Shown: positions 44,853-53,831 of the stretch, piece by piece | How positions within the stretch are numbered: position 1 is the stretch's first letter | Layout of the letters: each line of letters opens with the position of its first letter | DNA from: Iodidimonas sp. SYSU 1G8 | Lineage (GTDB): Bacteria; Pseudomonadota; Alphaproteobacteria; SMXS01 | Assembly: GCF_039655775.1 (NCBI RefSeq) | Contig: NZ_JBBYXJ010000001.1 | Coordinates: 62,001-126,000, forward strand | Length of the DNA: 64,000 nucleotides | Reading direction: 5' to 3' | Program-made: the position numbers and the translations under genes | The notes under the pieces: model-generated | The model's database searches: none | What the model was told of the DNA's origin: nothing | What the model saw: only the letters and a program-made list of their open reading frames with translations

Positions 44853-45106
44853 AATCAACCGTCGGTCGCCATAATCGATATTATGCTTGCGGGCGATGGA
44901 ATAGCGGATGTCTCCCGCCTACACGGTATAGGTCGCCGCCTTGTTCGCGCTGTCCTCGTCCATTCTGACTACGGTGACCTCGATTTCAGGCCGTTCAGGC
45001 ATGCGACAGCAACAGGCTGCGGAAGGCGGTCAGAATCGACGCCGCGGGGAACATTCGGCGCGGGCTAATGGTTGATTACGGATCCTTGTTCCCTTCCGGA
45101 GGTTCA

Positions 45107-45727
45107 ATGCCCGTCTCGATCAGCGCCGAATGGCAACAACTTTTGCTCTATGCGGCGGGTGCCGCGCTGCTGCTGATCGTGCTGTTCAACCTTCCGTACG
45201 TCGGGCGGTTTTTCCGGTTTCTGTTTTCCTTCGCGATCCTTGCCTTTTTCCTGTTCGTGCTGTTCCAGCAGGCGCCGTACGATCCAAACCTCTCGCGTGT
45301 CGTTACCAAACTGGGGCTCGACGACCAGCAGGTCGTCGGCGAGGAAGTGCGGATTCGAATGGCGCGGGATGGCCATTTCTGGGCGCAGGCGTCGGTGAAT
45401 GGTGTCGAGCGGCGCATGCTGATCGACAGCGGCGCGACGGTGACCATGCTTTCGCGGAAGACGGCCGACCTCGCCAATGTCGATCTGGAAACCAACGTGC
45501 TCCCGGTGATCGTACAAACCGCGGCTGGCGCGGTGCAGGCCCGCACCAGCACCATCGACCGGCTTCAGCTCGGCAGCATCGAGGCGCGCAACCTCAAGAT
45601 CGTCGTCTCAGCCGCCCTGGGCGAGGTCGACGTGATCGGCATGAACTTTCTGTCGCAGCTCGGTTCCTGGCGCGTCGAGGACCGCACGCTCTTTCTGGTG
45701 CCGCGGAACGGCGACGGCGCCGAGTGA
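45107..45727 (+). CDS. Membrane-anchored retropepsin-like aspartic protease (TIGR02281 type)
   Basis: A 206-residue protein with two membrane helices (about residues 11-28 and 35-53), then a periplasmic retropepsin-like domain. The catalytic motif is LIDSGATVTMLS (DSGAT at 107-111), and a downstream IGMNFLSQLG matches the second family block. A conserved alphaproteobacterial protein; its substrate is unknown. GGAGG lies 5 bases before the ATG at 45107, which is why I prefer it over an upstream GTG or ATG. Confidence 0.88.
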   Translation: MPVSISAEWQQLLLYAAGAALLLIVLFNLPYVGRFFRFLFSFAILAFFLFVLFQQAPYDPNLSRVVTKLGLDDQQVVGEEVRIRMARDGHFWAQASVNGVERRMLIDSGATVTMLSRKTADLANVDLETNVLPVIVQTAAGAVQARTSTIDRLQLGSIEARNLKIVVSAALGEVDVIGMNFLSQLGSWRVEDRTLFLVPRNGDGAE

Positions 45728-45760
45728 GCCGGGGCGGGAGAGGGTATGTTTCAGTACCTC

Positions 45761-46567
45761 CTACCTTTCAGAAGATTTCAGTTCGCCAATGCCGGCGGTC
45801 AGCGCCGCGCGCGAGATCTCGCCCACGTGAACCCGCCGAATCTTGCCGTCGGCATCGATGAACAGGGTGGTCGGCAGCGCGGCGGAGCCGATCGCCTTGC
45901 CCAGCGCGCTGGTCGGGTCCAGCCGGACCGCGCCTGTCCGCAGCCCTTCCCGGGACAGGTATGACCGGATCGTCGATGCCGGCTCGCCCTGGTTGACAAG
46001 AAGAATGGGGACGGACGAGGTGCGGGCGACCTCGACGATCATGGGTATCTCCCGCCGGCAGGGCGGGCACCATGTGGCCCACAGGTTCACGACGAGGGGC
46101 GTGCCCTGCAGGGTCTCGAGCGGCATCGGTGCGCCGTTCAGGTTGGTCAGCACGATGCCCTGCGGCAACGGGCGCGGCTCGGGTGCGAGAAACTGGGTGG
46201 CGGCGAGGTGGACCAGCGCGAGCGCCGCGACAGCCCCGATCATCAGCGCCCCCGCCCGGCTGCGGCCCAGCATGACGGCGAGGGCCAGCGCGGCCGCCGC
46301 TACGCCGGCCCACGGCGAGAACCCGCCCTGCCACAGCGCGATCACCGACCATGGCTCGGCGCTGTAGGCCGCCGCGTTCGCCGTCACGAAACCGATCCGC
46401 GCCGCCAGGATGCCCGCAAGCAGCGCGATCCAGGTGGCCCTCGGCGCGCGTCTGTCCAGCCGCGTCGCACCGAGGGTTCCCAGGGCCAGGAAGGCCCACA
46501 GCAGCCCGATGGCGATGGCGCGGTCGCTGGCCATGGCGATGGGGCCGATCTGCAATATATCCGGCAT
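45761..46567 (-). CDS. TlpA-type thioredoxin-like protein with N-terminal membrane domain
   Basis: A 268-residue protein. The first ~125 residues hold four hydrophobic segments resembling a reduced Lgt-like domain (ILAARIGFVTANAAAY, GGFSPWAGV). The C-terminal thioredoxin fold lies in the periplasm with active site WCPPC (166-170) and a cis-proline in AALPTTLFID. It should reduce or exchange disulfides, for example in cytochrome c maturation or, given the Sox genes 3 kb away, in a SoxW-like role. Converges with the aspartic protease gene. Confidence 0.87.
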   Translation of the reverse strand: MPDILQIGPIAMASDRAIAIGLLWAFLALGTLGATRLDRRAPRATWIALLAGILAARIGFVTANAAAYSAEPWSVIALWQGGFSPWAGVAAAALALAVMLGRSRAGALMIGAVAALALVHLAATQFLAPEPRPLPQGIVLTNLNGAPMPLETLQGTPLVVNLWATWCPPCRREIPMIVEVARTSSVPILLVNQGEPASTIRSYLSREGLRTGAVRLDPTSALGKAIGSAALPTTLFIDADGKIRRVHVGEISRAALTAGIGELKSSER

Positions 46568-46799
46568 GCGCCATTCACTTTCCGCTATCCGCTCGGCACT
46601 TGGCCTGACGGGTAAAACCCTGGGCACGGTTTGTCGATGCGCAAGGGCGGCGGTCGCGCCTCCACGGTCGTCATACCGGTTTACCGCTTTCTTGGAACCT
46701 TGTCGGCGGGGCGTGCGTTGCCGGTATGTAAGCCTGTCGCTTGCCGCGCCCAGAGCGAGAAGGGGTGCCTCGCCCATCGCCTAGACCGGGAGTTGATCC

Positions 46800-47228
46800 A
46801 TGCATGCCACGATGGTCGGCCGACCTATCTTGCATCCCGTGCACGCCATTTTACTGGCATTTCCCGTCGCCCTGTTTCCCAGTGCGTTCATCGCCGACAT
46901 CGCCTACCTGAATACCGCTGAAATCCAGTGGTCTAATTTTGCGGCTTGGGCGATCACCGGAGCGATGCTGTTTGGCGCCGCCGTCTTTATCTGGGAGATC
47001 GTGTCCCTGTTCTGGGGCAGGGCACGGCACGCCCGCAAGCCCGCGCTGGTGCTGTCGGCGCTTCTCGCGGTGATGCTGGTCGCCGGGCTGATCAACGCCC
47101 TTCAGCATAGCCGCGACGCGTGGAGTTCGGTCGGCGCGACCGGGCTGATCCTCTCGCTGCTGTGCACCCTGCTTGCCCTTGCGGCGGGTTGGATCGCCTA
47201 TTCCGGCCCCAGGGAGATTGTCCAATGA
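46800..47228 (+). CDS. DUF2231 membrane protein
   Basis: A 142-residue protein with four membrane helices. The opening HPVHAILLAFPVALFPSAFIAD is the DUF2231 hallmark; its histidines could bind haem. It overlaps the PQQ dehydrogenase gene by four bases (ATGA), so it may serve as the membrane anchor or quinone-linking partner of that enzyme. The start is ATG at 46800. Confidence 0.88.
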   Translation: MHATMVGRPILHPVHAILLAFPVALFPSAFIADIAYLNTAEIQWSNFAAWAITGAMLFGAAVFIWEIVSLFWGRARHARKPALVLSALLAVMLVAGLINALQHSRDAWSSVGATGLILSLLCTLLALAAGWIAYSGPREIVQ

Positions 47229-48568
47229 TGACCCGCTTATGCGCTGCCGCCGCCTTGGTCGTCGGGCTGGCCGCATGCGGCGACGATACCCGCGAGCTTG
47301 ATCAGGCCGGACCCACCCCGACCTTGCCGGAGCGGTCCGAAACACTGCTGCCATCCATGACGATCGCGAAACCTGTCGGCTGGGATGGCGACCTGCCAAC
47401 GGTACCCCAAGGCTTCCGGATCATGGCCATCGCCACCGATCTGAAGGTGCCGCGCCAGATTCTCGTCCTGCCCAACGGCGACATCCTGGTCGCCGAAGGC
47501 TCCGGCGGCAACGCGCCCAGCCTGCGGCCCAAGGACGTGATCGCCGGATACATCAAGAGCCTGGGGAAATCGGGCGTGGAAGGGGGCGATCGTATCACGC
47601 TCCTCCGCGACGAAGACGGCGACGGCATGCCCGATCTGCGGACCGTGTTCATCGACGATCTCAATGCGCCCTACGGGCTGGCCTTCGTCGATGGCAACCT
47701 TTACGTCGCCAATCAGGATGCCGTCCTCCGGTTTTCCTATCAGGAAGGGCAAACCAGTCTCTCCGGGCCGGGCGAGCTGGTGACCGAGCTGCCGTCCGCC
47801 ATCAACCACCACTGGACGAAGGCCATGACCGCCAGTGCCGATGGTTCCCGGCTTTACGTTGGTATCGGCTCCAACAGCAATATCGGCGAGCGCGGCATGG
47901 AGGTCGAGGAACAGCGTGCCGTTATCTGGGAAATCGAGCGAACGACCGGCGCGCGCCTTACTTACGCCACGGGCATCCGCAATCCGACGGCGCTCGACAT
48001 CAACCCCGTGACCGGGGCGCTGTGGACGGTGGTGAACGAAAGAGATGAATTGGGCGATCAGCTTGTTCCCGACTATCTGACCTCCGTTCAGCCGGGCGGA
48101 TTCTATGGTTGGCCCTACAGCTACTGGGGTCAGCATGTGGACCCACGGGTGCGCCCGCAAAAACCGGACATGGTGCGCAAGGCGCTGACGCCCGACTATG
48201 CCCTCGGTTCGCATGTGGCGGCTCTAGGACTCTCCTTTGTTACCCAGGGCGGATTCGCCGGATACGAGGAAGGCGCCTTCGTCGGCGAGCACGGCAGCTG
48301 GAACAGGGATGACCTCGCGGGCTACAAGGTGGTCTGGGTACCGTTCGCTCAGGGCCGGCCGGCAGGGAAACCGCAGGACTTCGTGACCGGCTTTCTCGAT
48401 GGCGACGGACAGGCCCGGGGACGCCCTGTAGGGGTCACCTTCGATCCCGGCACACGCGCGCTCCTGGTGGCGGATGACTTGTCCAACACGGTGTGGCGGG
48501 TCGTACCGGTTGCCGCGGCGAGTACGACGCAGGAAGAAGCCCCGGACTGGGAAGCCGACAACCGTTGA
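47225..48568 (+). CDS. PQQ-dependent sugar dehydrogenase (L-sorbosone dehydrogenase type), lipoprotein
   Basis: A 447-residue six-bladed beta-propeller of the soluble glucose/sorbosone dehydrogenase family. The signal peptide ends VVGLAAC (lipobox Cys19), so it is anchored in the periplasm. Propeller marks are LPNGDILVAEGSGG, APYGLAFVDGNLYVAN, ATGIRNPTALDINP, GGFYGWPYSYWGQH and GEHGSWNR. It oxidises an aldose or related substrate with PQQ and calcium. No PQQ synthesis genes are in the window. Confidence 0.9.
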   Translation: MMTRLCAAAALVVGLAACGDDTRELDQAGPTPTLPERSETLLPSMTIAKPVGWDGDLPTVPQGFRIMAIATDLKVPRQILVLPNGDILVAEGSGGNAPSLRPKDVIAGYIKSLGKSGVEGGDRITLLRDEDGDGMPDLRTVFIDDLNAPYGLAFVDGNLYVANQDAVLRFSYQEGQTSLSGPGELVTELPSAINHHWTKAMTASADGSRLYVGIGSNSNIGERGMEVEEQRAVIWEIERTTGARLTYATGIRNPTALDINPVTGALWTVVNERDELGDQLVPDYLTSVQPGGFYGWPYSYWGQHVDPRVRPQKPDMVRKALTPDYALGSHVAALGLSFVTQGGFAGYEEGAFVGEHGSWNRDDLAGYKVVWVPFAQGRPAGKPQDFVTGFLDGDGQARGRPVGVTFDPGTRALLVADDLSNTVWRVVPVAAASTTQEEAPDWEADNR

Positions 48569-48710
48569 GCCATTCCGCGGGCTGGACGAATGCGGCCCGG
48601 TTGTATTTTGATCTGGCGGACTATGCGGTGATGGAGTCATACATCGGCGACCGGATGGCGGCCGAATACACCGTAACCGGCATGGTTGGGTAACCGGCAG
48701 GCCACAGGAA

Positions 48711-49427
48711 TTGACCACCCACATCGACGGATCGGCCCTCGGCAAGCTCAGGCTTCGCATTCAGGCTCTACGGGCGAAAACCGTGGACAATGGGTGTACG
48801 GAGGACGAGGCGTTGGCGGCGGCGGCGAAAGTCGCCGAGTTGCTCGACCGCTACGATCTCGCCCTTACCGACGTCGAACTTCGTGAGGCCGCGTGCGAGC
48901 GGCTTGAATACGAGACGAACCGCAAGAAGCGGATACCGCTGGACGATTGTATCGGCGCGGTCGCCCACTTTTGTGATTGCAGGGTCTGGCGCGAGAAGAA
49001 CCACGCCGGCCAGGCACGCTACGTCTTCTTCGGCCTGCGCTCGGACATCGAAGTGGCGCACTATCTGGCGGATCTCATCGACACCGCCGTGCGCACCGAA
49101 CTGGGCCGTTACAAGACCACGCGGGCCTATCAGGCCCTCCGGCATCAGGAACGGTCCATGGCCAATACGTCATTTGCCCTGGGGATGGTCTCGTCCATCG
49201 CCGGGAAACTCGTGGCGATGAAGGCGGATCGCGATGACGTCAACCGGGGCGCCGGGCGCGATCTCGTACCGGTGAAATTCTCGATCATCGACGAAGAACT
49301 CGCCAGGTTGAATCTGGGTTTGCGCCAGCGTCCCGCGAGGACGCGAATGGTCTCGCCGGCGGCCTACGAGGCTGGCAATCTCGCGGGTGCGTCGCTGACC
49401 ATCAACCCCGGTCTTCGAAAGACGTGA
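48711..49427 (+). CDS. DUF2786-like protein of unknown function
   Basis: A 238-residue cytoplasmic protein. Its N-terminal part (KLRLRIQALRAKTVDNGCTEDEALAAAAKVAELL in outline) matches the DUF2786 helical domain, often found in phage and plasmid proteins. A predicted peptidase-like central part (YVFFGLRSDIEVAHYLADLI) follows. The first available start is TTG at 48711; no clear ribosome site is visible, so the true start is unsure. A bidirectional hairpin separates it from the convergent mucR. Confidence 0.72.
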   Translation: MTTHIDGSALGKLRLRIQALRAKTVDNGCTEDEALAAAAKVAELLDRYDLALTDVELREAACERLEYETNRKKRIPLDDCIGAVAHFCDCRVWREKNHAGQARYVFFGLRSDIEVAHYLADLIDTAVRTELGRYKTTRAYQALRHQERSMANTSFALGMVSSIAGKLVAMKADRDDVNRGAGRDLVPVKFSIIDEELARLNLGLRQRPARTRMVSPAAYEAGNLAGASLTINPGLRKT

Positions 49428-49430
49428 CGG

Positions 49431-49455
49431 ACGGGTCCGGCGCTGCCGGACCCGT
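49431..49455. terminator. Bidirectional hairpin between the DUF2786-like gene and mucR
   Basis: A perfect 11-bp stem, ACGGGTCCGGC / GCCGGACCCGT, with a GCT loop lies between two converging genes, 3 bases after the plus-strand stop. There is no strong T run on either side, so termination is likely but not certain. Confidence 0.55.
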
Positions 49456-49487
49456 CGTCCTATATCTGCCGAGGTAGCGGACGTCGC

Positions 49488-49958
49488 TTATTCGGCGGTC
49501 ACTTTGCGCGGACGGCCGGCGCGCTTCTTGGTCGTATCGGGTACCCGGGTCCGTCCGAGGCCGATCTTGAGCGCCAGTTCCTTGCGCTGTGCCGCATAGG
49601 CTGGCGCGACCATGGGATAATCGGCGGGAAGGTTCCAGCGCGCGCGGTACTGCTCGGGCGACATGTCGTAGGCGGTCCGCAGATGCCGCTTCAGCATCTT
49701 CAGCTTCTTTCCGTCCTCGAGGCAGATGATGTATTCGGGGGTGATGGATTTGCGAATGGACACCGCCGGCACCAGTTCAGCCACCGGCGCGGCCTCCGTT
49801 TCATTTCCCAGCCCGTCCAGCGTCGCGTAGACCTGCTGGATCAGGTTCGGCAGATCTGCCGTCGATACACTGTTCTTGCTCAGATGGGCGGAGACGATAT
49901 CGGTTGTCAGGGCGAGCAGACCCAGGCGATCCACTGATGTATCGGCGTCGGAAGTCAT
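49488..49958 (-). CDS. mucR: MucR/Ros-family transcriptional regulator
   Basis: A 156-residue MucR-type regulator. The central block SITPEYIICLEDGKKLKMLK then RHLRTAYDMSPEQYRARW is the diagnostic DNA-binding domain. One cysteine and one histidine of the usual zinc site are present; the second histidine is replaced (RTAYD), as in other zinc-poor family members. The tail GRPRKVTAE is basic. MucR proteins bind AT-rich minor grooves and act like H-NS. I use the ATG at 49958; a TTG at 49979 extends it by seven residues. Confidence 0.92.
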   Translation of the reverse strand: MTSDADTSVDRLGLLALTTDIVSAHLSKNSVSTADLPNLIQQVYATLDGLGNETEAAPVAELVPAVSIRKSITPEYIICLEDGKKLKMLKRHLRTAYDMSPEQYRARWNLPADYPMVAPAYAAQRKELALKIGLGRTRVPDTTKKRAGRPRKVTAE

Positions 49959-49979
49959 ACGGTTCTCGTTCTTTTTCAA

Positions 49980-50282
49980 ATGATGGGCTAGATGGCAGGC
50001 TATATATGAAGAAGGATGAGCGGATATTCAATTATTTTCAGTAATATAGTTTGGATCTGGTCATATATCCCGTCGAAAGGGCAATATTCGACGAAATGGA
50101 TAGAATCGCCCTCGGATTCTTCAGCGTCGTACAGCCGGACGAGTGGCGAGTGTTGCATCCCGCTGCGCTCGTTTCTTTCGGCACGGGTGCCTACATGAAC
50201 AGGAGCGGCCGGTGCGGACCGGCAGCGGTTTCAGGCCGGACCGAATATCTCGGAGCGTGGCGATGGAAAGGGTCGGAGCGAT
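49980..50282. other. AT-rich gap upstream of mucR
   Basis: About 300 bases, the first hundred being far richer in A/T than the surrounding DNA (for example TATATATGAAG and CAATTATTTTCAGTAATATAG). This suits the mucR promoter and autoregulatory binding. The rest (about 50080-50280) contains a short plus-strand open frame that I cannot assign to any family. Confidence 0.5.
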
Positions 50283-50666
50283 ATGATGACTGCGGTGGCT
50301 GGGTTTCTCGTTGGCATGCTTGCGCAGGCACCGGCTCCATTTGTCGCTGACTCGGCCGCCGGCGCGCCCGGCCGGCTGCATATCGGAGACACCGGCATTC
50401 GCTGTGTCCGGATGCCCTGTCCCAGCCGCGGTGTCTATCAACCGGGTGAGAACGGACATGCGGTACGCGGCCAACTTCTCTACGCCGACCCTGACGGCGT
50501 GAAGGGGCCGCCGCCGATGATGGGCGACGAAAAACTTCTTATCGCCATCCGGGAGGCCTGGGACGACCACAGGTGCCTCGCCGTCGATGGACGCCTGATC
50601 GGTGGGGAAGATGATCGTCCGGTATTGCGTGTGGACCGGATCGCCGGAGCTTGCGGGCCGGAATGA
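50283..50666 (+). CDS. Exported protein of unknown function with a Cys-Pro-Cys-Pro-Ser motif region
   Basis: A 127-residue protein with a weak N-terminal hydrophobic stretch (MMTAVAGFLVGMLAQAPAP) that may be a signal peptide. A conserved-looking segment, GDTGIRCVRMPCPSRGVYQP, occurs in other short secreted bacterial proteins of unknown function. The rest is a compact beta-rich domain ending near a cysteine. No operon partner on this strand. Confidence 0.65.
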   Translation: MMTAVAGFLVGMLAQAPAPFVADSAAGAPGRLHIGDTGIRCVRMPCPSRGVYQPGENGHAVRGQLLYADPDGVKGPPPMMGDEKLLIAIREAWDDHRCLAVDGRLIGGEDDRPVLRVDRIAGACGPE

Positions 50667-50676
50667 TGCCGGCGCG

Positions 50677-51195
50677 TCACTGGCCGAACAGGGTGCGCCA
50701 CCAGCCGCGTTTGCTCCGCGCCGCCACGTCCTTGCCCTCTGGCGCGGCGGATCGGGCGCCATCCACGCCCTGCCGCCATGCATCGAGATAATCGCTGAAC
50801 CGCGTGTCGTTGAGCTTACCGCCAAGACGGTAGGGCGGCGCATAAGAGAACTCGAAATTGTAGCGCCCGTCCGCTTCGACCCTGACTTGAACTGCGGACC
50901 AGGATTGCCTCCCCGGAGTGTGCACGGCGTCGGCCAGATCGGCGAATGCCTGCTTCGTCTCTGGTGACAGGCGAAAGGCGATCTTTTCCAGGGAAGCGCC
51001 AGGCCTGCGCGCCAGGGCGAAGGAGATACTGCTGCTGCGACCGCTATCGTGATCCAGTTCAAAGTCGACGAACAGATGAACCCATTCTCTGTCGCCCCAG
51101 CCGCCATCCGTCGTCCCGCTCACATCGCCCGCCACGGCGCGGACAATGGATGCCTGAATATCCGCTTGTGACTGTTTGTCGTGCGGGGCGGTCAT
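50677..51195 (-). CDS. YezG-like (DUF600/immunity-type) protein
   Basis: A 172-residue cytoplasmic acidic protein. The middle and C-terminal part, VRVEADGRYNFEFSYAPPYR then RFSDYLDAW, matches the pattern of YezG/DUF600 proteins, some of which are immunity proteins to contact-dependent toxins. No toxin gene is recognisable next to it. It lies one base after the stop of the lipoprotein gene upstream on the same strand, so the two are probably co-transcribed. Confidence 0.65.
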   Translation of the reverse strand: MTAPHDKQSQADIQASIVRAVAGDVSGTTDGGWGDREWVHLFVDFELDHDSGRSSSISFALARRPGASLEKIAFRLSPETKQAFADLADAVHTPGRQSWSAVQVRVEADGRYNFEFSYAPPYRLGGKLNDTRFSDYLDAWRQGVDGARSAAPEGKDVAARSKRGWWRTLFGQ

Positions 51196-51196
51196 G

Positions 51197-51955
51197 TCAG
51201 CGATCCACGAAGCCTTCGGCGGTGACGATCTTGCTGCGGAGGTCGTTGTTCGAGATTTTCTTCATGTCACCATGCACGGCGTCGGACAATTCGCGCATCT
51301 GTTCGGGGAATGGTGCCCGGACATAGGCTTCCTCGAGCCAGAGACCGGCGGTAATCAGCCGCAACTCGGCGGCCTCCTGACGTTCTTTGTCACCCTGTCG
51401 TTCCAGCGGATTACCCCGTAGCAGGGTCGTCGCCTGGCGCAGGATCGCCGCGTTTTCGTCTGGTGAGAGTTTTTTGCCGTTGGCGATTTCCCATGCCACG
51501 CCGAACATCAGCGCCGTGGCCCCGGCAACCGTATCTCGGGGAAGGCCGCGCGCCTCCAGCTCCCGTTTATAAACCTCGCTCGCCTTGCCTGACCTGACGA
51601 ACTCTGCAGGGTCGGCGATGGCGAAGCGGATGGAAAAGTTGGTCGCCAGATTGTCCGCGAGCGCGGCCTCGACGCGTCCTCTGCGGCTGCTTGATGAGGA
51701 GTATGGAATACCGGCCCGGGGATCTTCAGCGCCGGCCGCCGCTATCGGCGCGTTCGCGGTCTCGCCGAAGCCTTCGGCGAACAAGCGGTCGATGGAGCTC
51801 GTGTCTACCACGGTCTCGGCGCTTTCCTGCGCGGCGCCCTCGGGTTCGGAACACGCGGCGAACGCCACCAGCATGAGCGGCAGGAGCGCCAGGCGCCTCG
51901 TCCCGCATGTCCTCATCCTGTTACGCATCTTCATCCGTTGCAGCGCCCATGCCAT
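51197..51955 (-). CDS. Lipoprotein of unknown function (DUF6683-like)
   Basis: A protein of up to 253 residues with a lipoprotein signal LPLMLVAFAAC. The body includes FAIADPAEFVRSGKASEVYK and GVAWEIANGKKLSPDENAAIL, a pattern I associate weakly with DUF6683. The start is ambiguous: ATG codons at 51955, 51934, 51928 and 51916 are all in frame. The last gives the most normal signal peptide. First gene of a pair with the YezG-like gene. Confidence 0.65.
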   Translation of the reverse strand: MAWALQRMKMRNRMRTCGTRRLALLPLMLVAFAACSEPEGAAQESAETVVDTSSIDRLFAEGFGETANAPIAAAGAEDPRAGIPYSSSSSRRGRVEAALADNLATNFSIRFAIADPAEFVRSGKASEVYKRELEARGLPRDTVAGATALMFGVAWEIANGKKLSPDENAAILRQATTLLRGNPLERQGDKERQEAAELRLITAGLWLEEAYVRAPFPEQMRELSDAVHGDMKKISNNDLRSKIVTAEGFVDR

Positions 51956-52096
51956 CAAGGGACCAAAACCCCATCTTACGAGAAGAAAAGGATAAATTAT
52001 GTTTCATTACAAACAGATTGTTTCATAGGCCGTTCTGGAAGTGGAGCCCGGCGGGCACCATGTCCAGCACTGGGGGCGAGAAAAAAGGAGCGCCAT

Positions 52097-52579
52097 ATGC
52101 GCACTGTGATCCTTGCCTGTACGGCAATCTTGCTGATGGGGGGTGCATCGCCTGTCAGCGCGCAGATGGTCGATCTGCCGATCTGGAGTAACGGTATTCT
52201 CGGCCAGCAGGCGCTGAGGAATACGTACGAGAACTATAACGAGACTCACGGCGTGGACGACGGGTCCAGCGCCGCTTCTGCGGCGTGCTCCGCCGATGCG
52301 TTGCCGGCGGCCGAGCGAAAGCGCATGGAGGCCGAGTACGTGAAACGGGCGCGGAACGACGGCAAGGCCAGTGCCGATGCCTGGGTTCGCGAGCAGGGCA
52401 AGCGCTTTCGCCTCAAGCTTGTCGCCGATGGCGCCTGTCCGGCGCCCTCCGACAAAGGGCAAACCGCATCCGCCACCGAGGCGCCGGAGGGCAAGGAGGG
52501 GTGCCGGATGGAAATGAGGCCGATCGCGAATGTGAGCGGTGGCGGCATGAGCATGGCGCAGGTGCCGGTCTGCGACTGA
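52097..52579 (+). CDS. Exported protein of unknown function
   Basis: A 160-residue protein with a cleavable signal peptide (MRTVILACTAILLMGGASPVSA, cut before Q23). The mature part begins with a LPIWSNGILGQQALRNTYENYNETHG segment. It carries four cysteines, which suggests two disulfides in the periplasm. No recognisable family. AAGGAG precedes the ATG. The stop lies 11 bases from the convergent lipoprotein gene. Confidence 0.7.
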   Translation: MRTVILACTAILLMGGASPVSAQMVDLPIWSNGILGQQALRNTYENYNETHGVDDGSSAASAACSADALPAAERKRMEAEYVKRARNDGKASADAWVREQGKRFRLKLVADGACPAPSDKGQTASATEAPEGKEGCRMEMRPIANVSGGGMSMAQVPVCD

Positions 52580-52590
52580 TCCGCGAGGTG

Positions 52591-53607
52591 TCATGAGCCC
52601 TTGCGCCCGGGCAGCGGGGGCAGGGCGACGGAGCCCCGTTCATCGCGAATGCCGCGAACGACCGCCAGATCCGATGCGGTATCCCGGGTCATGTCATAGC
52701 GCATGCTCACGGCCATATCGGTCCCGCACGGGCCTTCTCCGGCCTTATGCTCGCTGCAGGCCAGAACATAGGTGTGGATGACGTCGAGCCGCCGGGGATC
52801 GAGCTGGAGACTCCATGTCAGCGGATATTCGGGGACATGTCCTCCATGGGGATCGTCGGCCAGCGCCCGTTGGGCAATCTCGGCGAGCCGCCGATCCAGG
52901 GCGCTGGCCGAAATGTAGTGGGGATAGAGGCGCAGGGCCGCGGAGTCGGCGCGGACGTCTTCGGCCTTCAGCCCCACCAGGTAACTTACATCCTTCTGGC
53001 GCTTGGCGGACAAGCGGGCCTCGAAGGTCAGCGGCGACGGCGCCTCCGCAGGAACATTTCCGGAAGGCAACAAGATCCTCAGCGCCACGGAGCGGAGTTG
53101 AGGCGACGCCTGTGCGGGAAGCGCCTGGCGAAATGCCGCGATGCAGGGCGTCAGCCTGTCGAGCCCAGTCTGCTGCGCCTCGGCGTCCAGATCGAGTTCG
53201 ATGACCGCCGTGAAGGCGGTCGTGATCGCGTCACTGTGCAGGCCCAGGACCGGAACGCCGCATTGGCGAAACCCCTGATCGAGTGCCTTCAGCTTGATCC
53301 CGGCGGCCACGCCGTTGACATAGGCGCGCTTGAGCCTCTCCTCGCAGGCGCTCGCCGGAGTGCAGTCGGCCGGGTCCCTGTCGATGCCAAAACGAATGCG
53401 CGTGACCGGATCTCCCTTGATCGCCAGCACGATGTCGTAGTGGTCCTTTTGAAGATGAGCATCCTGCAACTCCAGCTGGCCGGGATAGTTGACCTCCGCC
53501 AGCGCGAGCGCGGCCTTGATCGAGCCGTCGCGGTCGCCGCATCCCGACAATGCGCCCAGCGCGAGGCAGCCCATGCTCCAGCCGGCGAACCGCATCCATG
53601 CCCGCAT
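52591..53607 (-). CDS. Large lipoprotein of unknown function
   Basis: A 338-residue protein with a lipoprotein signal ending LGALSGC. The mature chain contains two cysteine pairs (DCTPASAC and ACSEHKAGEGPC), and long helical or beta stretches with no motif I can place. I chose the ATG at 53607 because AAAGGG lies nine bases upstream and the signal then has normal length. An in-frame ATG at 53637 gives a longer n-region. Confidence 0.7.
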   Translation of the reverse strand: MRAWMRFAGWSMGCLALGALSGCGDRDGSIKAALALAEVNYPGQLELQDAHLQKDHYDIVLAIKGDPVTRIRFGIDRDPADCTPASACEERLKRAYVNGVAAGIKLKALDQGFRQCGVPVLGLHSDAITTAFTAVIELDLDAEAQQTGLDRLTPCIAAFRQALPAQASPQLRSVALRILLPSGNVPAEAPSPLTFEARLSAKRQKDVSYLVGLKAEDVRADSAALRLYPHYISASALDRRLAEIAQRALADDPHGGHVPEYPLTWSLQLDPRRLDVIHTYVLACSEHKAGEGPCGTDMAVSMRYDMTRDTASDLAVVRGIRDERGSVALPPLPGRKGS

Positions 53608-53831
53608 TCCCTGCGTCCCTTTGCCTGCGATGGTCATCGTGAACAGGTAAGGTCGGTCGGCGTCTGTTTCACGCAATGACAGATGCGACGGGCGCGGTAA
53701 GGAGTCGTTGCGGTAGCGCAAATATAACGGAAGCGCACCCAGCGAACATGCGGCAGGCCTCAAAGATGCCCTAGATAAGCCCAAAAGTCAGGCAATGTCC
53801 CTGGTCACTAATAGTGGAGGAAGGGACAGAC

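Noticed and set aside
48569-48710. Short plus-strand frame reading AARLYFDLADYAVMESYIGD
   Set aside because: Protein-like in tone but without a start, ribosome site or match I recognise; too weak to list as a gene remnant.
50051-50350. Plus-strand frame of 99 codons starting MDLVIYPVERAIFDEMD
   Set aside because: The first half looks plausible, but the second half decays to random text overlapping the next gene, and no family is recognised.
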